The notes beneath the pieces are model-generated. The model saw nothing but the letters and a program-made list of their open reading frames with translations. It did not search any database and was not told the DNA's origin. Shown piece by piece: positions 5,776 to 8,490 of a DNA stretch of 8,490 bases. Made by a program: the position numbers and the translations under genes. The stretch lies in the NCBI GenBank assembly GCA_964361075.1, contig CAYHZL010000154.1, positions 1 to 8,490 of the forward strand, given 5' to 3'. Numbering within the stretch: the stretch's first letter is position 1; each line of letters opens with the position of its first letter. Source of the DNA: CAYHZL01 sp964361075 (GTDB lineage Bacteria > Bacteroidota > Ignavibacteria > UBA10030 > UBA8401).

Positions 5776-5780
5776 GGAGA
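5774..5780 (+). promoter_or_regulatory. Shine-Dalgarno AGGGAGA overlapping upstream stop
   Basis: AGGGAGA begins within the TAG stop (5773-5775) of the barrel gene and lies six A bases before the ATG at 5787. It is a good ribosome binding site, in contrast to genes upstream in the window, and supports both the chosen start and translational coupling within the cluster. Confidence 0.7.
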
Positions 5781-5786
5781 AAAAAA

Positions 5787-6860
5787 ATGAACAAATATCT
5801 TTTGATTGTACTGGTCATTATGAGTGTTGCAGGATGCAATATTAATCCTAAGCCACCGGAAGAAGTTCAGAAACAATATTCTGCATTAAAAATTTCGCCC
5901 GCTCCTGATACATTGTTTATGCAATTTAATGGTGAGAAAAAAACACTTGCATTATCGGGAAGTTATATAAACGAATCGCAACGCACAATAAAAAATTCCG
6001 GCTTTATCATCGATGCGGAATACACCGTGCGCACCATTGATACAGTGTTTGAAACTGTTGATGCGTCGAAAGCAATTTGGCATTCTTCCAATTCGTCTGT
6101 GGTGAGCGCAGCGAATGGTGTACTGACAAGCGGTGCAGCCGGTGTTGCATCAATTACAGCACAAATAAATTCAGCCATGACCGCGCCGTTAATTATTAGT
6201 GTGCATTCTGTTGATATGGCTCCGGGATTATCACTTGATCCGCCGGAAGCACAAATTATTTTTGAAAATAGTGTTGCGGTTTCCGGCAGTGTTCAACAAA
6301 ATGCAACGCTGAGTATTGCTGAAATAAATTCCGGGTTTTCCAATACGAATGTTGCGTACGATGGAAATGGCTCGTTCGCAACGCGCGTAACAGGATTAAA
6401 TCCCGGCACGAGAACTATTTCTGTAACGGCAACGCATCCGACACGAGCAGATTTATTTACGACGAGAACAAAAACAGTGTACTACTATACATTCGGAAGT
6501 ACAGAAGCAAATCAACTTATCGGCAATTGGAAAGGAACAACACTCGGTTACAATTTCTTCTTCAAAATATCGAACAGCATTATTCCCACACGTTATGATA
6601 TTGAAGGGAAGATAGATATTCAGTTTGAAGGACTTGGTTTTGTGCGAGACATTGATATTATTGGCGTGCTTGGCAGTAACGGAAAAATTAACGCAACACT
6701 TTCAAAACAGAATGAAGGATTCACAATCAAGGGAAATTTTTCGGGAATGTTTAAAACAACAGGTACTGCACAAGGTGCTTATAGTGCAAGTGCAGAAAAA
6801 TCAGGCTGGCCAAAATTAAGTTTTGATGATACATGGACTGCTGTAAAAATAAATCCGTGA
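5787..6860 (+). CDS. Lipoprotein with Ig-like (Big2-type) domain
   Basis: A 357-aa lipoprotein. The signal sequence ends in lipobox V14-A15-G16-C17, so C17 should be lipidated and anchored to the inner or outer membrane facing the periplasm or surface. Residues about 35-142 look like a bacterial Ig-like group 2 domain: an IWHSSNSSVVS strand pair (from I97), then the ANGVLTSGAAGVASITA turn, closely fitting the Big2 pattern. Residues about 145-232 form a second beta-rich, Ig-like module (SVAVSGSVQQNATLSI and GTRTISVTATHP). A C-terminal region from about 239 (NQLIGNWKGTT) is a separate beta-rich domain reminiscent of lipocalin-like 'LxGxW' modules, but this is only a pattern resemblance. Such proteins usually bind glycans or protein partners; no catalytic motif is seen. 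The stop TGA is two bases before the next ATG, so cotranslation is likely. Confidence 0.78.
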   Translation: MNKYLLIVLVIMSVAGCNINPKPPEEVQKQYSALKISPAPDTLFMQFNGEKKTLALSGSYINESQRTIKNSGFIIDAEYTVRTIDTVFETVDASKAIWHSSNSSVVSAANGVLTSGAAGVASITAQINSAMTAPLIISVHSVDMAPGLSLDPPEAQIIFENSVAVSGSVQQNATLSIAEINSGFSNTNVAYDGNGSFATRVTGLNPGTRTISVTATHPTRADLFTTRTKTVYYYTFGSTEANQLIGNWKGTTLGYNFFFKISNSIIPTRYDIEGKIDIQFEGLGFVRDIDIIGVLGSNGKINATLSKQNEGFTIKGNFSGMFKTTGTAQGAYSASAEKSGWPKLSFDDTWTAVKINP

Positions 6861-6862
6861 GT

Positions 6863-7546
6863 ATGAAGAAAAACATTTTTCAAATAGGCTTTGTTTTTCT
6901 TCTGATGATAGCAATCGAAGGTTGCGGAGTAACACAGCCGGTGCGTGTGTTGAAGGAACACGAGACAGAAGCAATTGCTTCTCTGGGCGGTCCGGTTGTT
7001 ACATTAGGCGGCGTGCCTGTTCCGATTCCATATTTAAACGCCGGTGTTGCGCACGGCTTTTCAGAAAATATTACTTTCACAGGCGACCTTCATCTTACAA
7101 CTCTCGCATTTAAAAGTCTCGGTGTTGATGCCGGCATTGCATCGGCGTTGCTGCACGAGCATGGTGCACTTCCCGAAGTAACACTGCACGGACAAATATA
7201 TTTCTTCAGTGATTTTATACGTGGAAATAATCCCCGGTTATTTCCGATGGCAACAGTGAATGCGAGTTACCACATCGGCGAACAGACGCTTGCGTACGTT
7301 GGTGCCGACAATGTATATCAACTACATCAGCCGCAGTTTTTCTTTTCGCCGTTTATCGGAATGCAATTTCCGTTAAGCAGCGTTCTTGCAATGCAAGTGG
7401 AATCCAAATGGATGGCATCGAACACGAATACCGCGCATGGAGCGTTTGAAGGAACCGGTTCAATTGGCGGCAAGGGAAATTTTGGTTTGTTTGTAGGATT
7501 TCACTATGCACTTCAGCGCAGTGGAACGGAGGTGTCGAGAAAATGA
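6863..7546 (+). CDS. Putative barrel-like lipoprotein, unknown function
   Basis: A 227-aa exported protein. The ATG at 6863 was chosen over the in-frame ATG at 6833 because MKKN followed by a hydrophobic core (5-17) and G20-C21 makes a good lipoprotein signal, and because the start then lies two bases after the preceding stop. The lipobox I18-E19-G20-C21 is atypical, with Glu at -2. The mature part has repeated strand-like, Gly- and aromatic-rich segments: VVTLGGVPVPIPYLNAGVAHGF, a TFTGDLHLTTLAF strand, QIYFFSDFI, LFPMATVNASY, and a closing FGLFVGFHYAL. This is consistent with a lipid-anchored membrane barrel or barrel-like protein. No named family is recognised. It shares an ATGA overlap with the hydrolase downstream, and the ribosome site of that gene lies inside its last codons. 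Confidence 0.7.
   Translation: MKKNIFQIGFVFLLMIAIEGCGVTQPVRVLKEHETEAIASLGGPVVTLGGVPVPIPYLNAGVAHGFSENITFTGDLHLTTLAFKSLGVDAGIASALLHEHGALPEVTLHGQIYFFSDFIRGNNPRLFPMATVNASYHIGEQTLAYVGADNVYQLHQPQFFFSPFIGMQFPLSSVLAMQVESKWMASNTNTAHGAFEGTGSIGGKGNFGLFVGFHYALQRSGTEVSRK
7528..7534 (+). promoter_or_regulatory. Strong Shine-Dalgarno GGAGGTG for the hydrolase
   Basis: GGAGGTG lies eight bases before the ATG at 7543, within the coding end of the preceding lipoprotein gene. It is the best Shine-Dalgarno match in the window and fixes the hydrolase start at the ATGA overlap. Confidence 0.8.
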
Positions 7547-8364
7547 AGAAAATTATTTTTTTAATTTACGGAATTATTTTTTTCTTTAGCGGCTGCTTCG
7601 ATTTAGATTCCGCTCTGTTCAATAAAAAAACTCTTTCATCGTATTCACTTCGCACCGGCGTAATTCCGGAATCGAGCAGAACGCAAATCGTTCTTACTTC
7701 ACAAGGAAAAAAAATCTACGGCTATTTTGTAAAATCGAATGGAGTAGATTCGAGCTACACCATTCTGTATAATCACGGCAATAAAGATCATCTTCAATAT
7801 TATTGGGATAGAGTTGAGTTATTGTACAAAACCGGCTGCAATGTATTTGTGTACGATTATCAAGGATATGGCATGAGCGAAGGTGAGCCGTCGGAGGAAG
7901 GATTATATTCTGATGCTGAAGCAGCATTAACATATATTCGTTCCCGAGGCGGTGTGAATCAGACAAAAATTGCTTGCTACGGATTTTCACTTGGTTGTGC
8001 GGCAGCAATTCATCTTGCGGCAAACGTGTTTACACCGAACGTGTTAATTCTTGAAGCGCCGTTTGCATCAACTTCGGCGTTGGTGCAAAGCGGAACATTG
8101 CTCGATATGCCAAGTTCGTACGTGATGAAGGGCGAATATAATAACGCCGAGAAAATTAAAAAAGTTATTGCGCCCTTACTTCTTTTCCATGGCGAAAGTG
8201 ATAAGTTTATTGACATAGAAAAAAACGGTGCAGTGGTTTTTAAAAATGCCAAAAACCCTAAAACATTTATTCGTGTTGCCGGAGCCGACCACTCCCAAGT
8301 GCCTGCAAAGTTTGGTGAAAACGAGTATATCTCAACAGTGCGAGACTTTATTCGTGCTCACTAA
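7543..8364 (+). CDS. Lipid-anchored alpha/beta hydrolase
   Basis: A 273-aa serine hydrolase of the alpha/beta-hydrolase fold (the ABHD13/17-like, S33-related style of short enzymes). The signal sequence ends at F15-S16-G17-C18, a lipobox-like site with Phe at -3, so the enzyme is probably a lipoprotein acting outside the cytoplasm. Family landmarks are complete: the oxyanion strand-turn YNHGNKDH, the YDYQGYGMSEG loop, the nucleophile elbow GFSLG with S149, the acid D220 in HGESDKF, and the base H250 in GADHS. The substrate (ester, lipid, peptide or acyl group) cannot be told from sequence. It is translationally coupled to the preceding lipoprotein by a 4-base overlap and is the last gene of the envelope cluster, suggesting it acts with, or modifies, material handled by the barrel and lipoprotein partners. 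No lid or extra domain is visible. Confidence 0.9.
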   Translation: MKKIIFLIYGIIFFFSGCFDLDSALFNKKTLSSYSLRTGVIPESSRTQIVLTSQGKKIYGYFVKSNGVDSSYTILYNHGNKDHLQYYWDRVELLYKTGCNVFVYDYQGYGMSEGEPSEEGLYSDAEAALTYIRSRGGVNQTKIACYGFSLGCAAAIHLAANVFTPNVLILEAPFASTSALVQSGTLLDMPSSYVMKGEYNNAEKIKKVIAPLLLFHGESDKFIDIEKNGAVVFKNAKNPKTFIRVAGADHSQVPAKFGENEYISTVRDFIRAH

Positions 8365-8382
8365 AATAACGTGATTATGCTA

Positions 8383-8410
8383 TTGATAAAGGTTGAAAAA
8401 CTATTATATT
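8383..8410 (+). promoter_or_regulatory. Possible promoter for a gene beyond the window
   Basis: TTGATA (8383-8388) and TATATT (8405-8410) are separated by 16 bases and fit a sigma-70-like promoter reading rightwards. A Bacteroidota-type -7 box (TAnnTTTG) is only approximated by TATATTGT. The downstream gene is not in the window, so this rests on motif alone. Confidence 0.3.
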
Positions 8411-8421
8411 GTACCCAATCC

Positions 8422-8462
8422 AATAAACAAATTAGCGTAACTACTCAGCGTTATTGTTTATT
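8422..8462. repeat. Inverted repeat in the terminal intergenic region
   Basis: AATAAACAA (8422-8430) pairs perfectly with TTGTTTATT (8454-8462) across a 23-nt loop that contains the near-direct repeat TAGCGTAAC and CAGCGTTAT. It lies just downstream of the possible promoter, so an operator or leader structure is possible. A dispersed repeat end is equally likely, since the following CCGCCAAAAAGACGG looks like a partial palindrome cut by the window edge. Confidence 0.4.
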
Positions 8463-8490
8463 CAAAAAATCCCTCCGCCAAAAAGACGGC

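Noticed and set aside
6833..6862. Upstream ATG giving ten more residues to the second lipoprotein
   Set aside because: It would place MDCCKNKSVS before a canonical Lys-rich signal peptide start and overlap the preceding gene more deeply; the ATG at 6863 fits the spacing and the lipoprotein signal.

Overview
The window looks like a moderate-GC (roughly 40-45%, estimated by eye) Gram-negative bacterial chromosome segment. Three predicted lipoproteins and an outer-membrane-barrel-like protein imply a didermic envelope. Weak or absent Shine-Dalgarno sequences before several genes, short AT-rich spacers and the protein style would fit the Bacteroidota/Ignavibacteriota (FCB) side of the tree. That placement is inference from style, not a database match.

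Region 1 (1-1040) is accessory and packed with repeats. A small DUF559 (Vsr-like nuclease fold) gene is bracketed by 31-bp inverted repeats that match except at two central bases; the right repeat supplies the stop codon. Next come a stable hairpin (531-561), a 117-bp nested palindrome with a diverged third copy of its core motif (578-726), and a cluster of structured repeats (814-1038). That cluster holds two 61-bp direct-repeat copies (59/61 identical by eye), each able to fold as a three-way junction and each carrying a TATAAT hexamer, with a different palindromic repeat between them.

Region 2 (1060-4625) has an orphan MNT-type minimal nucleotidyltransferase with no HEPN partner, then complete carB (carbamoyl-phosphate synthase large subunit, TTG start, 1081 aa). 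CarB makes carbamoyl phosphate for pyrimidine and arginine synthesis; carA is not in the window.

Region 3 (4685-5107) is a single hotdog-fold thioesterase-like gene.

Region 4 (5161-8364) is a compact run of four exported-protein genes separated by 11 nt, 2 nt and a 4-nt ATGA overlap: a small beta-barrel-like protein, a lipoprotein with an Ig-like (Big2-type) domain and a C-terminal beta-rich domain, a second lipoprotein with barrel-like sequence, and a lipid-anchored alpha/beta hydrolase with a complete Ser-Asp-His triad. The layout suggests one transcript for an envelope function whose substrate cannot be read from sequence. The last 126 bases hold a possible promoter and an inverted repeat pointing to a gene beyond the window.

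No CRISPR array, tRNA, rRNA, transposase or phage gene was seen. The most distinctive content is the nuclease gene inside inverted repeats and the structured repeat cluster feeding into the orphan nucleotidyltransferase.
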